64,000 nucleotides of DNA from an uncultured Christensenellaceae bacterium (GCA_910587005.1 CAJULB010000003.1:248001-312000); one strand, 5' to 3'. Counted from the first letter of the stretch, positions 1 to 8,791 are shown. Numbers and translations are program-made. The notes: generated by a model from the letters alone, not told the origin.

Positions 1-1
1 T

Positions 2-649
2 GCCCGCGGTGAATTGTTTTTTATAGTTGATTCAGATGATTATCTGTTGGAGGACGCTATTGAAAAATTAATTCAATGGTGTAACGGATTAGATAATTCA
101 AAAAAATGGGCGGGAGTTTCAGGAGCAAGGGGTTATTCTTCTGAGCGTTGTGTCGGAGGAGTATTTGACGGTGCACAGTATATTGATGCAAAAAACAGCC
201 AAAGGAGTAAATATAACCTTTACGGTGATAAGGCTGAAGCGTACTTTACAGAGATTTTGAAAAAATATCCGTTTCCGGAGTTTGACGGTGAAAATTTTAT
301 AACGGAAGAAGTAGTTTGGAACGCTATTGCGCTGGACGGATACTATTTGCGGTGGTACAAAGATATAATCTATATCTGCGATTATCTTGAAGATGGTCTG
401 ACAAAATCCGGAAACGAAAAAAATATAAAAAATCCGCAGGGCGTGCTCTATTGGGCAAAATTACAAATGCGGGTATTTTCCAATAATACAAAGAAAAAGT
501 TGCGGGCGGTCAACACATATTATGAAAGCGTTCAAAACAAAAAAAGCATAAAGGAAGCTGCATCTGATTTAGGCGTATCAAAAACATATGTAAGGTTAGC
601 AAAATTCGTTGCGCGAATATACAGACTATTGAACAAGTCACGTGGTTAA
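2..649 (+). CDS. Family 2 glycosyltransferase, C-terminal part (cut by window edge)
   Basis: The reading frame is open from base 2, so the true start lies outside the window. The first visible residues, ARGELFFIVDSDDYL, are the metal-binding DxD region of GT-A fold family 2 glycosyltransferases, which move sugars from nucleotide donors onto lipid-linked glycans at the inner membrane face. About 215 residues follow. The last ~50 are basic and contain a helix-turn-helix-like stretch (SIKEAASDLGVSKTYVRLAK), an odd tail that could be fortuitous. The gene overlaps or abuts a GT32 gene and then a flippase, as in capsule or teichoic-type clusters. It is AT-rich compared with the rest of the window. 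Family is fairly sure; donor and acceptor unknown. Confidence 0.8.
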   Translation, partial: ARGELFFIVDSDDYLLEDAIEKLIQWCNGLDNSKKWAGVSGARGYSSERCVGGVFDGAQYIDAKNSQRSKYNLYGDKAEAYFTEILKKYPFPEFDGENFITEEVVWNAIALDGYYLRWYKDIIYICDYLEDGLTKSGNEKNIKNPQGVLYWAKLQMRVFSNNTKKKLRAVNTYYESVQNKKSIKEAASDLGVSKTYVRLAKFVARIYRLLNKSRG

Positions 650-653
650 ATTT

Positions 654-1460
654 ATGGCTATAATTAATGAAATGCCTAAAAAAATAAATTATATTTGGGT
701 AGGCGGGGCAGAAGAACCGGAATCAGTGCGTAAGTGTATAGAAAGCTGGAAAAAGTTTTTACCCGATTATGAAATTATAAGGTGGGATGAAAATAATTTC
801 GATATGAATATGTGCCCATACCTGGCAGAGGCGTACAAAGCAAAAAAGTGGGCATTTGTTTCGGATGTTATGCGCGCTTATATTCTTTATAATTACGGTG
901 GTATATATTTTGATACCGATTTGGAGCTTATAAAAACACCACACATTTTATTTGAAAACGATATTGTTTTAGGCTACGAAACGCAATATTTATTGGCAAC
1001 TTGTTGTATGTCGGCTGTTCCGAAAACGGAAGTGTTTGCAAGTTTATTAAATCAATATCAAACGGAACATTTTACAGAAGATTGCACCTTAAATCAAAAA
1101 ACGATAAATCATAGACTGTCCGAGATTGTTTTTAAATATTTAAATAGAAAATATTTGCCAAATGGTGATTATTCCATAAAAAATATAAATTTGTATAATA
1201 AGTATGTTTTTACTGCAAGGGAATTAAAGGACGTTACCGTGTCTATTCACCATTTTACAGGCAGTTGGAAAACTAAGACAGAATTAACAAAAGCTCAATA
1301 TTTTTGGTTTAGAGTTAAGCTTAAAATTGCCGTCAGTTTTGTAAAAATTATCGGCAATATCAGATATATAAATTTTGAAGAGAAAGTTTGGCGCAAAGCA
1401 CGTGATATAACAACTATTAACAACAAAAAGAAAAATAAAAAAATCTATGTAATTTTATAA
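654..1460 (+). CDS. GT32-type capsular polysaccharide glycosyltransferase
   Basis: The protein starts MPKKINYIWVGG after a short N-terminal extension and carries SDVMRAYILYNYGGIYFDTDLE near residue 80. This is the DxD signature of the Gly_transf_sug (GT32, OCH1-like) family, which adds sugars during polysaccharide repeat-unit assembly. Length (~265 aa) is typical. A GTG at 642 would overlap the upstream gene, and ATG at 672 best matches family N-termini; no clear Shine-Dalgarno decides between 642, 654 and 672. It lies between a GT2 and a flippase gene, so membrane-associated glycan synthesis is the likely job. Base composition is AT-rich, in keeping with horizontally exchanged surface-glycan clusters. 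Confidence 0.85.
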   Translation: MAIINEMPKKINYIWVGGAEEPESVRKCIESWKKFLPDYEIIRWDENNFDMNMCPYLAEAYKAKKWAFVSDVMRAYILYNYGGIYFDTDLELIKTPHILFENDIVLGYETQYLLATCCMSAVPKTEVFASLLNQYQTEHFTEDCTLNQKTINHRLSEIVFKYLNRKYLPNGDYSIKNINLYNKYVFTARELKDVTVSIHHFTGSWKTKTELTKAQYFWFRVKLKIAVSFVKIIGNIRYINFEEKVWRKARDITTINNKKKNKKIYVIL

Positions 1461-1464
1461 AATA

Positions 1465-3033
1465 ATGGATAAAAAGAAAGGCTTGCTTAACGTAATTGTA
1501 TCGATTGCGTTTAAGGTTTTACTTCTTGTCGGAGCAATTCTCGTAAGAAGATATTTAATTAAATATATCGGCAATGAAGTCAACGGTCTTAACTCGCTTT
1601 ACACAAGCATTATCGGCTTTTTGGCGGTTGCCGAGTTGGGAGTGGGCAGTGCAATAACGTTTTGTATGTACAAGCCCATAGTCGAGGGGGATAATGATAA
1701 GGTATCCGCCCTTTACCATTTGTTTACAAAACTGTACCTGATTATAGGCGCTATAATACTTGCTGTCGGTTGTGCTTTAATGCCGCTATTGCCGTATCTT
1801 GCGGCCGACTATAACGATATAAATCAAAATTTATATTTAACGTTCTTTTTACTGCTTGTTTCGGTAGTAATAACCTATCTGTTCAGTTCTAAAACTTCGC
1901 TTATCAACGCGTATAAAAATAACTATATAACCACTACAATAACTTCCGTCGGGCAAATTCTGCAATATGTTTTGCAGATTGTTGTTTTAATTTATACGCG
2001 GTCGTTTGTATGGTATCTTGTATGTGCAATAGGCGCGGCGGTTATGCAGTGGGTTATAACCGAGTTTGCAGCGCGTAAAAGGCATAATATAATTATAAAA
2101 AACAAGCAGTCAATTGACGCCGAAACCAAAAAAGAAGTGACAAAAAACGTCAAAGCGATGTTTATGCATAGAATCGGCGGGGTTCTTGTAAATACTGCCG
2201 ACAGTGTAATTATCTCTGCTTTTATCGGTGTTGTTATTTTGGGTAAATATACAAATTACACCACTATAATGACTGCAATGACGGGCGTTTTGGGCTTGTT
2301 TTTTACGCCTTTAACGTCTATTATCGGGCACTTATACGTTGAACAGGATAAAACCGAGGTAAAAAAATATTTAAACTTTTTCCATACTTTTAATTTTATA
2401 ATCGGAATAATATTCTTTCTCGGGTATTACGCGGTAATAGACAATCTTGTCAATATATGTTTCAAGAGCAATGAAGAACTTGTACTTACAAAACCTATTT
2501 CTTTTATTATAACACTGAATTATTTCATACAGTTTATGCGTCAGGCTACCTTGCTTTTCCGTGACGCGACCGGAACGTTTTATAATGACCGGTGGAAGCC
2601 GTTGTTCGAAGGGCTGTTGAATGTAGCTCTGTCTATCGGCTTTGTGTTTTTATTTTCCTATTTGTTCGGTGAAGATTTTGCGGTGGTCGGCGTTATTGTC
2701 GCGACAATAGTAACAAACCTTACAATTTGCCATATCGTTGAACCGCGCGTGCTGTTCAAATACGGTTTGCAATCTCCGACTAAAAAGTATTATTTAAGAA
2801 ACTATCTGTACATTGCCGTGTTCGGCGCGGCTTTAACGGCTTTGCATTTCTGCTTGCAAACGTATTCAAGCGAATGGAAAGAGCTGTTGGTGAACGGCTG
2901 TATTGCCGTTGCTATTGCGTTAATACCAAGCGTTGCGGTTGCGTTTATTGATAAAGATTTCAAACATTATATTAAATCTACTTTTGTAAGATTAAAGAAT
3001 AAGTTTAAACGCAAAACAGAAGAAAACAATTAA
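1465..3033 (+). CDS. Wzx-like polysaccharide flippase (MOP superfamily)
   Basis: A 522-residue, strongly hydrophobic protein with about 12-14 membrane segments. It opens with a segment LLNVIVSIAFKVLLLVGAILVRRYLIKYIGNEVNGLNSLY typical of polysaccharide biosynthesis transporters of the MATE/MOP group, and ends in a basic tail. Such proteins flip undecaprenyl-linked repeat units across the membrane. It starts 4 nt after the GT32 stop, so the three genes are probably one transcription unit that ends at the hairpin just downstream. Substrate cannot be read from sequence. Confidence 0.85.
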   Translation: MDKKKGLLNVIVSIAFKVLLLVGAILVRRYLIKYIGNEVNGLNSLYTSIIGFLAVAELGVGSAITFCMYKPIVEGDNDKVSALYHLFTKLYLIIGAIILAVGCALMPLLPYLAADYNDINQNLYLTFFLLLVSVVITYLFSSKTSLINAYKNNYITTTITSVGQILQYVLQIVVLIYTRSFVWYLVCAIGAAVMQWVITEFAARKRHNIIIKNKQSIDAETKKEVTKNVKAMFMHRIGGVLVNTADSVIISAFIGVVILGKYTNYTTIMTAMTGVLGLFFTPLTSIIGHLYVEQDKTEVKKYLNFFHTFNFIIGIIFFLGYYAVIDNLVNICFKSNEELVLTKPISFIITLNYFIQFMRQATLLFRDATGTFYNDRWKPLFEGLLNVALSIGFVFLFSYLFGEDFAVVGVIVATIVTNLTICHIVEPRVLFKYGLQSPTKKYYLRNYLYIAVFGAALTALHFCLQTYSSEWKELLVNGCIAVAIALIPSVAVAFIDKDFKHYIKSTFVRLKNKFKRKTEENN

Positions 3034-3037
3034 CTTT

Positions 3038-3076
3038 AAACGGCTGTTGGTATTTTAATCCGACCGCCGTTTTTTT
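3038..3076 (+). terminator. Likely rho-independent terminator of the glycan cluster
   Basis: AACGGC pairs with GCCGTT, with an inner GGT/ACC, followed by a run of seven T. It lies directly after the flippase stop codon. Confidence 0.6.
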
Positions 3077-3113
3077 ATGTTTAATATGCGATTATTTCGG
3101 CAAAAATTTGTCT

Positions 3114-3272
3114 ATGAATAAAGCAACGCCGCAAAATAAAAGCAATCCGCACAAAATTTTTTACGACTTCAAAATTAAAAATACAAAAGTAAAGGTGTTT
3201 TTTGCGAAAAACTCCAACGCGCCGACAATCGAAAACGCGCTGGCAAATATTGCCATACGCAAAACCGGCTGA
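3114..3272 (+). CDS. Small basic protein, possible TnpW-like transposon protein
   Basis: A 52-codon frame (MNKATPQNKSNPHKIFYD...) runs ATG to TGA immediately before the large serine recombinase. Its central part (KIKNTKVKVFFAKNSNAPTIENALANI) resembles in layout the short TnpW proteins found next to Tn4451/Tn5397-type recombinases: a short beta-rich patch followed by a helix. No strong ribosome binding site is visible. The similarity is from memory and weak, so this could also be a chance frame. The role of TnpW-like proteins is not established. Confidence 0.4.
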   Translation: MNKATPQNKSNPHKIFYDFKIKNTKVKVFFAKNSNAPTIENALANIAIRKTG

Positions 3273-3348
3273 AACGCTTGCCCGCGCCCCGCGCAATCGG
3301 CTAAAATAATTTTGTGTTAAGGCGCCGTTGACCGTAAAACGGCTACAT

Positions 3349-5028
3349 ATGGCAAGAACAAGCAAATACGAACAGATAAATTCAGGCTCGGCGCAGGCGA
3401 GGTGGCGCGTCGGGCTTTATATCCGTATTTCGCGCGAGGACGGCGACAAATTAGAGAGCGAAAGCGTCGGCTCGCAAAAGGCGCTTTTGCAAAGGTACGC
3501 GGAAGAGCGCCCCGAAATGCAGATTTTCGAAATCTATACCGACGACGGTTGGAGCGGCACGGATTTCAACCGCCCCGCATTTCAAAAAATGCTTAAAGAC
3601 GCGGCAAATAAAAAAATTAACTGCGTAATCGTAAAAGATTTATCGCGTTTCGGCAGAAACTACGTTGAAGCGGGAAAGTATCTTGAAACGGTTTTTCCGC
3701 TTTTCGGCGTGCGGTTTATCGCCGTTAACGACCAGATAGACAGCGTCGGCAACCCCGCCTCGGTAAACAATATAATAGTTCCGTTCAAAAATATAATAAA
3801 CGACGAGTATTGCCGCGATATTTCCGTCAAAGTCCGCAGTGCGCTCGATATCCGCCGCAAACAGGGCAAATTTATCGGCTCGTTCGCGCCTTACGGCTAT
3901 AAAAAAGACGCAACCGACCGCAATAAGCTTGTTATAGACGAAGAAGCCGCGCAAACCGTGCGTTTGATTTTTAAAATGTTTATCGAGGGAAACAGTATAG
4001 CAGGCATTGCCCGCGAGCTCAACGCAAAATCCGTTCCCAACCCGTCCGAATATAAACGTCAAAAGGGTTTAAACTGCAACCGCGCGTCAAAAAACAAAAA
4101 CAGCGGACTTTGGGTCGATACTACCGTCCGCAGGATACTCTGCAATCAGCTGTATATCGGAAATCTCGTGCAGAAGAAAAACGAGGTCATAAGCTATAAA
4201 ATTCACAAGACAAGAGCGGTGGAAGCTTCAAACCGTATTGTCGCTGAAAACACGCACGAGGCGATAGTTTCAAAAGAAGATTTTGAAAAAGCGCGGAAGC
4301 TACTTTCCCGCGATACCCGCGTAAGTCCCAAAACCCAGCGTCTTTCCGTGTTTGCGGGCTTTGTCAAGTGCGCGGACTGCGGCAGAGCCATGCAAAAACG
4401 CACGGTAATTCAGCCGAATAAAAGGTATGAGTACTACGTTTGTTCCACATATAAAAAGCTTGATAAAACCGCCTGTACAAAGCACGCAATACGCGCGGAT
4501 ATTCTTGAAGAAACAGTTTTAACCGTCCTTAACAAATATATAAATTTGGCGGTTAATTTTGACCGCCTTGCCGAAAAAGTCCGCCTTGCGCAGAAAAACG
4601 GCGCGTTTTCGCAGCGGCTTGCAAACGAGCTTAAAGCCAAACGCGCGGAGTTGGATAAAGCGCAAAAGCTTCTTTTGGATATTTACCCCGATTTTAAAAG
4701 CGGACTTTTAAGCCGTGAACAGTACCTTGCGCTGAAAGAAAAGTATGAAAACGCGTGCACGTGCGCAAAATCGGCGATAGAAAGAACCGAAAACGAAATA
4801 CGCGATTTTGAAAACGGCGCGGACAGCGCAAACGAATTTATAACCGCGCTCAAAAGGTATAAAGGTTTGCACAACCTCACGCGTGAGGTTGTGGTAGAAC
4901 TGATAGAAAATATTTACGTCCGCGAGGGCGGCGGCATAGATTTACACTTGAAGTGTAAGGACGCCTTTTTGTCCGCCGAAGAATATTTTGAAGTGAACAC
5001 ACGGGCTTGTTCCGAAAATTTACAATAA
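3349..5028 (+). CDS. Large serine recombinase (TnpX/CcrB type)
   Basis: About 559 residues with the full family layout. The resolvase catalytic domain (residues ~20-165) has YIRISREDG with SVGSQ, and VKDLSRFGRN near residue 95. A recombinase domain (~180-310) follows, then a zinc-ribbon with CADCGRAM...YVCSTYKK near 340-375, and a coiled-coil C-terminus. These enzymes integrate and excise mobile elements through a serine-DNA intermediate. Start chosen at ATG 3349; an upstream TTG at 3328 also keeps the frame. No cargo genes or second recombinase are visible, so it is either the remnant or core of an element. Its codon use matches the chromosome rather than the AT-rich glycan cluster to the left, suggesting long residence. 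Confidence 0.93.
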   Translation: MARTSKYEQINSGSAQARWRVGLYIRISREDGDKLESESVGSQKALLQRYAEERPEMQIFEIYTDDGWSGTDFNRPAFQKMLKDAANKKINCVIVKDLSRFGRNYVEAGKYLETVFPLFGVRFIAVNDQIDSVGNPASVNNIIVPFKNIINDEYCRDISVKVRSALDIRRKQGKFIGSFAPYGYKKDATDRNKLVIDEEAAQTVRLIFKMFIEGNSIAGIARELNAKSVPNPSEYKRQKGLNCNRASKNKNSGLWVDTTVRRILCNQLYIGNLVQKKNEVISYKIHKTRAVEASNRIVAENTHEAIVSKEDFEKARKLLSRDTRVSPKTQRLSVFAGFVKCADCGRAMQKRTVIQPNKRYEYYVCSTYKKLDKTACTKHAIRADILEETVLTVLNKYINLAVNFDRLAEKVRLAQKNGAFSQRLANELKAKRAELDKAQKLLLDIYPDFKSGLLSREQYLALKEKYENACTCAKSAIERTENEIRDFENGADSANEFITALKRYKGLHNLTREVVVELIENIYVREGGGIDLHLKCKDAFLSAEEYFEVNTRACSENLQ

Positions 5029-5037
5029 AAAACGTTC

Positions 5038-5083
5038 AAACCGCAATAAATTTTCAATTTACCTATTGAAATTTGTGCGGTTT
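5038..5083. terminator. Strong hairpin terminator after the recombinase
   Basis: AAACCGCA and TGCGGTTT form the outer stem, and AATTTTCAAT/ATTGAAATTT the inner stem around a TTACCT loop. It separates the recombinase from the EF-G-like gene. Confidence 0.75.
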
Positions 5084-5138
5084 CATTTTATTATTATATA
5101 AACAAACCGTTGCAAAACGGGATAAGGGGAATAATAAA

Positions 5139-7196
5139 ATGAGCATTACAGCAAAAGAGATACGCGACATAGCCGTTATAGGCCACAGCGGAGAGGGCAA
5201 AACCACGCTGTGCGAGGCAATGCTTTTCAACTGCGGCGCAATCGACAGAATGGGTAAGGTTGAGGACGGTACTACCGTTATGGACTTTGACGAGCTTGAA
5301 AAAAGCAAAAAGTTTTCAATTTACACTTCCGTTGCAAGCATTATCTGGAAGGGCGTCAAAATCAACGTTCTCGATTTACCCGGTTTTTACGATTTCGAGG
5401 GCGAGCGTCACGAAGGGCTTGCGGCTTGCGGTGCGGCGATACTTGTAATAGGCGCAAACGGCGTAATTCCTATCGGCGCGGAAAGCGTTGTGGATTACTG
5501 CCTTAAACTCGGCAAACCGCTTATAATTTTCATAAACGGTATGGATAAAGCCAACGCCGACTTTGCGGGCACGGTAAGGGCTTTGAAAGAGAAGTACGCG
5601 GGCAAGCTTGCGCCCATACAAATTCCCGTAATTTCAGACGGAAAAATGACCGGCTACGTAAACGCAATTCAGGAGCGCGCGTATAAGTTTTCAACGCAGG
5701 GCCCGCAGGAAATTCCCGTTCCCGCCGAGCTGGCAAAGCATATGTACGATATGCAGTCGGCGCTTATGGAAACCGCGGCGGAAAACGACGAGCTTTTGCT
5801 CGATAAATATTTCGAGGACGGTAAGCTTTCAAAGGAGGACACCGTTCACGGTATAAGAAGGGGCATCGCCACGGGCAACGTAATTCCCGTAATGGCGGGC
5901 AGCGCACTGCAAAACCGCGGTGTTATAAATCTTTTGGACGAAATCGTCCGCTACATGCCCACCGCAAACGAAAGGCGCAACACCCTTGCAACGGATATGC
6001 TTGCCGACGAGGTTGTAAACGTTAACTGCGAGGAGGACGCTCCGTTTGCCGCGCAGGTATTCAAAACGGTGAACGACCCGTTTTCGGGCAAAATGAATTA
6101 TATCAAGGTTTTCCGCGGACGTCTTAAAGCGGGAACAACCGTCTACAATTCAAATACCGGTACGGAAGAGCGCATAGGTCAGATATTTTTACTTAAAGGC
6201 AGAAAAACCGAGCAGGTTTCGGAGCTTTGCGCGGGCGACATAGGCGCAGTGAACAAGCTCGGCAATACCGATACAAACCATACGCTTTGCGAATTAGGCA
6301 CGTCTTTGCAGTTCGACCCCATTCGTTTCCCCCGCCCGACAATCTCGCTTGCGGTGCGTACAGCAGTGCGCGGTGACGAGGATAAAATGTTTGCGGGCTT
6401 CAATAAAATGCGCGAGGAGGATTATACCTTTTCAGTAACCAAACGCGCGGACACGGGCGAGTTTGTTTTAAGCGGTCAGGGCGAAGTTCACCTTGAAACG
6501 CTTGCAAAAAAACTCAAAGCAAGGTACGGCGTAGACATTGTGCTTTCGGAGCCGAAAATTCCTTACCGCGAAACTATCCGCGCCGTATCCCGTGCGGAGG
6601 GAAGGTATAAAAAGCAGTCCGGCGGACACGGTCAGTACGGACATTGCAAAGTCCGCTTCGAGCCTTGCGAAAACGAGTTTGAGTTCGGCGACGAGGTAGT
6701 CGGCGGAGCTGTTCCAAAACAGTATATTCCCGCAGTCGAAAAGGGGCTTAAAGAGTGCCTCGGCCGAGGCGTGCTGGCGGGCTATCCCGTCACGGGTGTG
6801 CGCGCCGTGCTGTACGACGGAAGCTATCACGACGTGGATTCTTCCGAAATGGCTTTTAAAGCGGCGGCGGCAATCGCTTTCAAGGAAGGCTTGAAAAATG
6901 CCGAACCCGTGCTGTTAGAGCCTGTTATGAAGTTGAAGGTCGCCGTTGCGGGCGAGTACCTCGGCGGTGTTATGGGCGATATTTCAAAACGCAGAGGCAG
7001 AATTTCCGACAGCTCGCAGGAGGGCAATATAACGGTTGTGGTTGCCGAAGTTCCGCTGTCTGAAATTACCAAATACGCAACCGATTTAAGGGGGCTTACC
7101 CGCGGGCAGGGGAAATTCTCTACCGAATTTTTGCGCTATGAAGAGGTTCCGCCCCAGCTTGCGGAAAAAATTATATCTGCAAACAAACAGCAGTAA
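5139..7196 (+). CDS. EF-G-like translational GTPase (EF-G paralogue)
   Basis: 685 residues with EF-G domain order: G domain, beta-barrel II, III, IV and V. G1 is GHSGEGKTT near residue 15, G3 is DLPGF, G4 is NGMDK. The G3 motif has Phe where canonical EF-G has the catalytic His (DTPGH), as in the EF-G-like/FusA2 subgroup rather than the essential translocase. KVEDGTTVMDFDELE is also a subgroup hallmark. Domain IV carries SGGHGQYGH. It probably acts on ribosomes in a specialised role not established for this group. Start at ATG 5139 follows GGGGA (5126-5130), 8 nt upstream. It stands alone between two terminators. Confidence 0.88.
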   Translation: MSITAKEIRDIAVIGHSGEGKTTLCEAMLFNCGAIDRMGKVEDGTTVMDFDELEKSKKFSIYTSVASIIWKGVKINVLDLPGFYDFEGERHEGLAACGAAILVIGANGVIPIGAESVVDYCLKLGKPLIIFINGMDKANADFAGTVRALKEKYAGKLAPIQIPVISDGKMTGYVNAIQERAYKFSTQGPQEIPVPAELAKHMYDMQSALMETAAENDELLLDKYFEDGKLSKEDTVHGIRRGIATGNVIPVMAGSALQNRGVINLLDEIVRYMPTANERRNTLATDMLADEVVNVNCEEDAPFAAQVFKTVNDPFSGKMNYIKVFRGRLKAGTTVYNSNTGTEERIGQIFLLKGRKTEQVSELCAGDIGAVNKLGNTDTNHTLCELGTSLQFDPIRFPRPTISLAVRTAVRGDEDKMFAGFNKMREEDYTFSVTKRADTGEFVLSGQGEVHLETLAKKLKARYGVDIVLSEPKIPYRETIRAVSRAEGRYKKQSGGHGQYGHCKVRFEPCENEFEFGDEVVGGAVPKQYIPAVEKGLKECLGRGVLAGYPVTGVRAVLYDGSYHDVDSSEMAFKAAAAIAFKEGLKNAEPVLLEPVMKLKVAVAGEYLGGVMGDISKRRGRISDSSQEGNITVVVAEVPLSEITKYATDLRGLTRGQGKFSTEFLRYEEVPPQLAEKIISANKQQ

Positions 7197-7205
7197 AAAG
7201 AAGTC

Positions 7206-7243
7206 AAGCCCGACTTTCCGCCGATAAGGAAAGTCGGGCTTTT
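7206..7243 (+). terminator. Rho-independent terminator after EF-G-like gene
   Basis: A perfect 14-bp stem AAGCCCGACTTTCC/GGAAAGTCGGGCTT with an 8-nt loop lies 9 nt after the stop and is followed by T residues. Confidence 0.85.
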
Positions 7244-7273
7244 AAAAAATTTAAAAAACGGTATGGTGTTTTA

Positions 7274-7669
7274 TTGACATTTTCCCCCGCCGCGGCGGAC
7301 ACCATAATGCAGCACTTTAAGGACACAAACACCTGCGCCGACGACTACGATTTGATACTTACGGGCGATTTGGGCGCGCTTGGAAGCCGTATTTTAAAGG
7401 ACTTAACGTGGGAAAAGGGCTTTGATATAGCCGAAAAACACGTTGATTGCGGTGAAATTATCTATAAAGTAATCGAAAAAGAATTTCAGGGCGGCAGCGG
7501 AGCGGGGTGTTCGGCAACCGTACTCAATTCCTATATATTTACAAAAATGCAGTCGGGCGCGTACAAACGCGTGCTGTTTGCCGCAACCGGCGCGTTGCTT
7601 TCTACCGTTTCGTCGGGACAGGGCGAATCTATACCGTGCATATCGCACGCCGTGCAGTTGGAGGTGTAA
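7274..7669 (+). pseudogene. spoVAD: spoVAD, C-terminal fragment (5'-truncated)
   Basis: The 131 residues match only the C-terminal part of SpoVAD, a ~335-residue thiolase-fold protein that helps load dipicolinic acid into the developing spore. Recognisable parts are PAAADTIMQHF, DDYDLILTGDLG, GGSGAGCSA and LFAATGALLS...GESIP. The N-terminal ~200 residues are absent: the frame is open only back to the EF-G terminator and no spoVAC precedes it. The putative start TTG 7274 has no ribosome binding site. The ligand-binding half of the fold is therefore incomplete, and the piece is probably non-functional or depends on a copy elsewhere. The downstream spoVAE is intact, so a deletion of the operon's 5' half is the simplest reading. 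Confidence 0.8.
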
Positions 7670-7672
7670 ATT

Positions 7673-8056
7673 ATGGGTGAAAAAATGCTTGAAATAGCTT
7701 TACAGTTTTTAAAAGCGTTTATAGTGGGCGGAGGAATATGCCTGCTTGCGCAGATAATCATAAACTTTACCGACCTCACAGCGGGCAAAATTTTAGTATT
7801 TTTTATGCTCGGCGGAGTGGTGCTTACCGCGGTGGGAGTATATCAGCCGTTAGTCGAGTTCGGTGGAGCGGGCGCAACGGTGCCCATTTCGGGTTTCGGC
7901 TATCTTTTGGCGCAAGGCGCTATAAAGGGCGCGGAAAAGGGCTTTTTCTCGGCTATAACGGGTTCGCTTACCGCCGCCAGCGCGGGCGTAACCGCGGCAG
8001 TGGTTTTCGCGTTTATGATGGCGCTGATTTTCAAATCGAGAACAAAACCCAACTGA
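7673..8056 (+). CDS. spoVAE: Stage V sporulation protein AE (SpoVAE)
   Basis: A 127-residue integral membrane protein with about four hydrophobic segments (FIVGGGICLLAQIIINFTDLTAGKILVFFML near the N-terminus, SGFGYLLAQGAIKGAEKGFF in the middle). This is the SpoVAC/SpoVAEB family, part of the channel moving Ca-dipicolinate into the forespore. GGAGGTG at 7661 is placed well for ATG 7673. It follows the truncated spoVAD by 3 nt, as in a normal spoVA operon. With the upstream operon half missing, its promoter is unclear. Confidence 0.88.
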   Translation: MGEKMLEIALQFLKAFIVGGGICLLAQIIINFTDLTAGKILVFFMLGGVVLTAVGVYQPLVEFGGAGATVPISGFGYLLAQGAIKGAEKGFFSAITGSLTAASAGVTAAVVFAFMMALIFKSRTKPN

Positions 8057-8079
8057 TTATCAATAATAAAACATTTATG

Positions 8080-8105
8080 CGGGCCATACAATATTGTATG
8101 GCCCG
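8080..8105. repeat. Perfect 26-bp palindrome at the yunB start
   Basis: CGGGCCATACAAT is followed directly by its exact reverse complement. It lies between two in-frame ATG codons (8077 and 8098) and covers the second. There is no T-run after it, so it is not an ordinary terminator; it may be a protein site or a hairpin over the start codon. Confidence 0.75.
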
Positions 8106-8781
8106 AAAATCTTATAAAAACAAACGCCCGAACAGAAAATTCCGCCGTTTTAAATTGCTTTTGGTAATTTTCTGCTTTTTAATAATAGGCGTGCTCATAT
8201 TTTTTCAGCGCAACGTTACGCGCGTGCTCATTTCCATAAGCGAGGCGACAATCCGCTCTATAACCACTGTCGCGGTAAACGACGCCATTTATTATACGCT
8301 GAACGACGTAATGCGCTATGAGGACTTGATTTATATAGAGCGCGACGAAGCGGGCAACGTGACTTCGATAACCTCCGACAGTTTGAAAATTAACCGCATA
8401 GCCCGCGATACCGCTTATTTGTCGCAGGAAAATCTCAATAAAATGAGCGAGGACGGTATTATGGTGCCGATAGGCGCGCTGACGGGAGTGGAGGCTTTGG
8501 CTGGCTTCGGTAAAAAAATCAACATAAAAATTATTCCCATAAGCAACGTGGGCTGTCGGTTCGTTTCAAAATTCACGCAGGCGGGCATAAATCAGACAAA
8601 GCACTCGCTGTACCTTGAAATCGTTTCGGATATTTCTATAATTCTTCCATCTAAAAGCACCAACCTTGCGTCCACAACAGAGGTGCTTATTTGCGAAAGC
8701 GTAATTACGGGCAAAATTCCCGATACATACCTGCAAGCAACCGTAATCGGCTCCGACGGCGCCCTTGTGCCTAAAAGTTGA
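8098..8781 (+). CDS. yunB: Sporulation protein YunB
   Basis: About 227 residues: a short, very basic N-terminus (RKSYKNKRPNRKFRRFK), one membrane helix (LLLVIFCFLIIGVLIFF), then an extracytoplasmic domain. Motifs SISEATIRSITTVAVNDAIY and PIGALTGVEALAGFGKKINIKIIPISNVG match YunB, which is made in the mother cell and needed for normal spores in Bacillus; its biochemical role is not known. ATG 8098 gives the N-terminus closest to the family; ATG 8077 adds seven residues. Neither has a Shine-Dalgarno, and a palindrome spans the region. It follows spoVAE by ~40 nt and may be co-transcribed. Confidence 0.87.
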   Translation: MARKSYKNKRPNRKFRRFKLLLVIFCFLIIGVLIFFQRNVTRVLISISEATIRSITTVAVNDAIYYTLNDVMRYEDLIYIERDEAGNVTSITSDSLKINRIARDTAYLSQENLNKMSEDGIMVPIGALTGVEALAGFGKKINIKIIPISNVGCRFVSKFTQAGINQTKHSLYLEIVSDISIILPSKSTNLASTTEVLICESVITGKIPDTYLQATVIGSDGALVPKS

Positions 8782-8791
8782 TAAAAAACAA

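Noticed and set aside
3081..3365. 94-codon minus-strand ORF before the recombinase
   Set aside because: No recognisable motif, overlaps the recombinase start and runs opposite the better small ORF at 3114-3272.
7738..8076. Long N-terminal extension of the yunB frame over spoVAE
   Set aside because: The extension is an out-of-frame reading of spoVAE; the YunB-like sequence begins only at 8077-8098.
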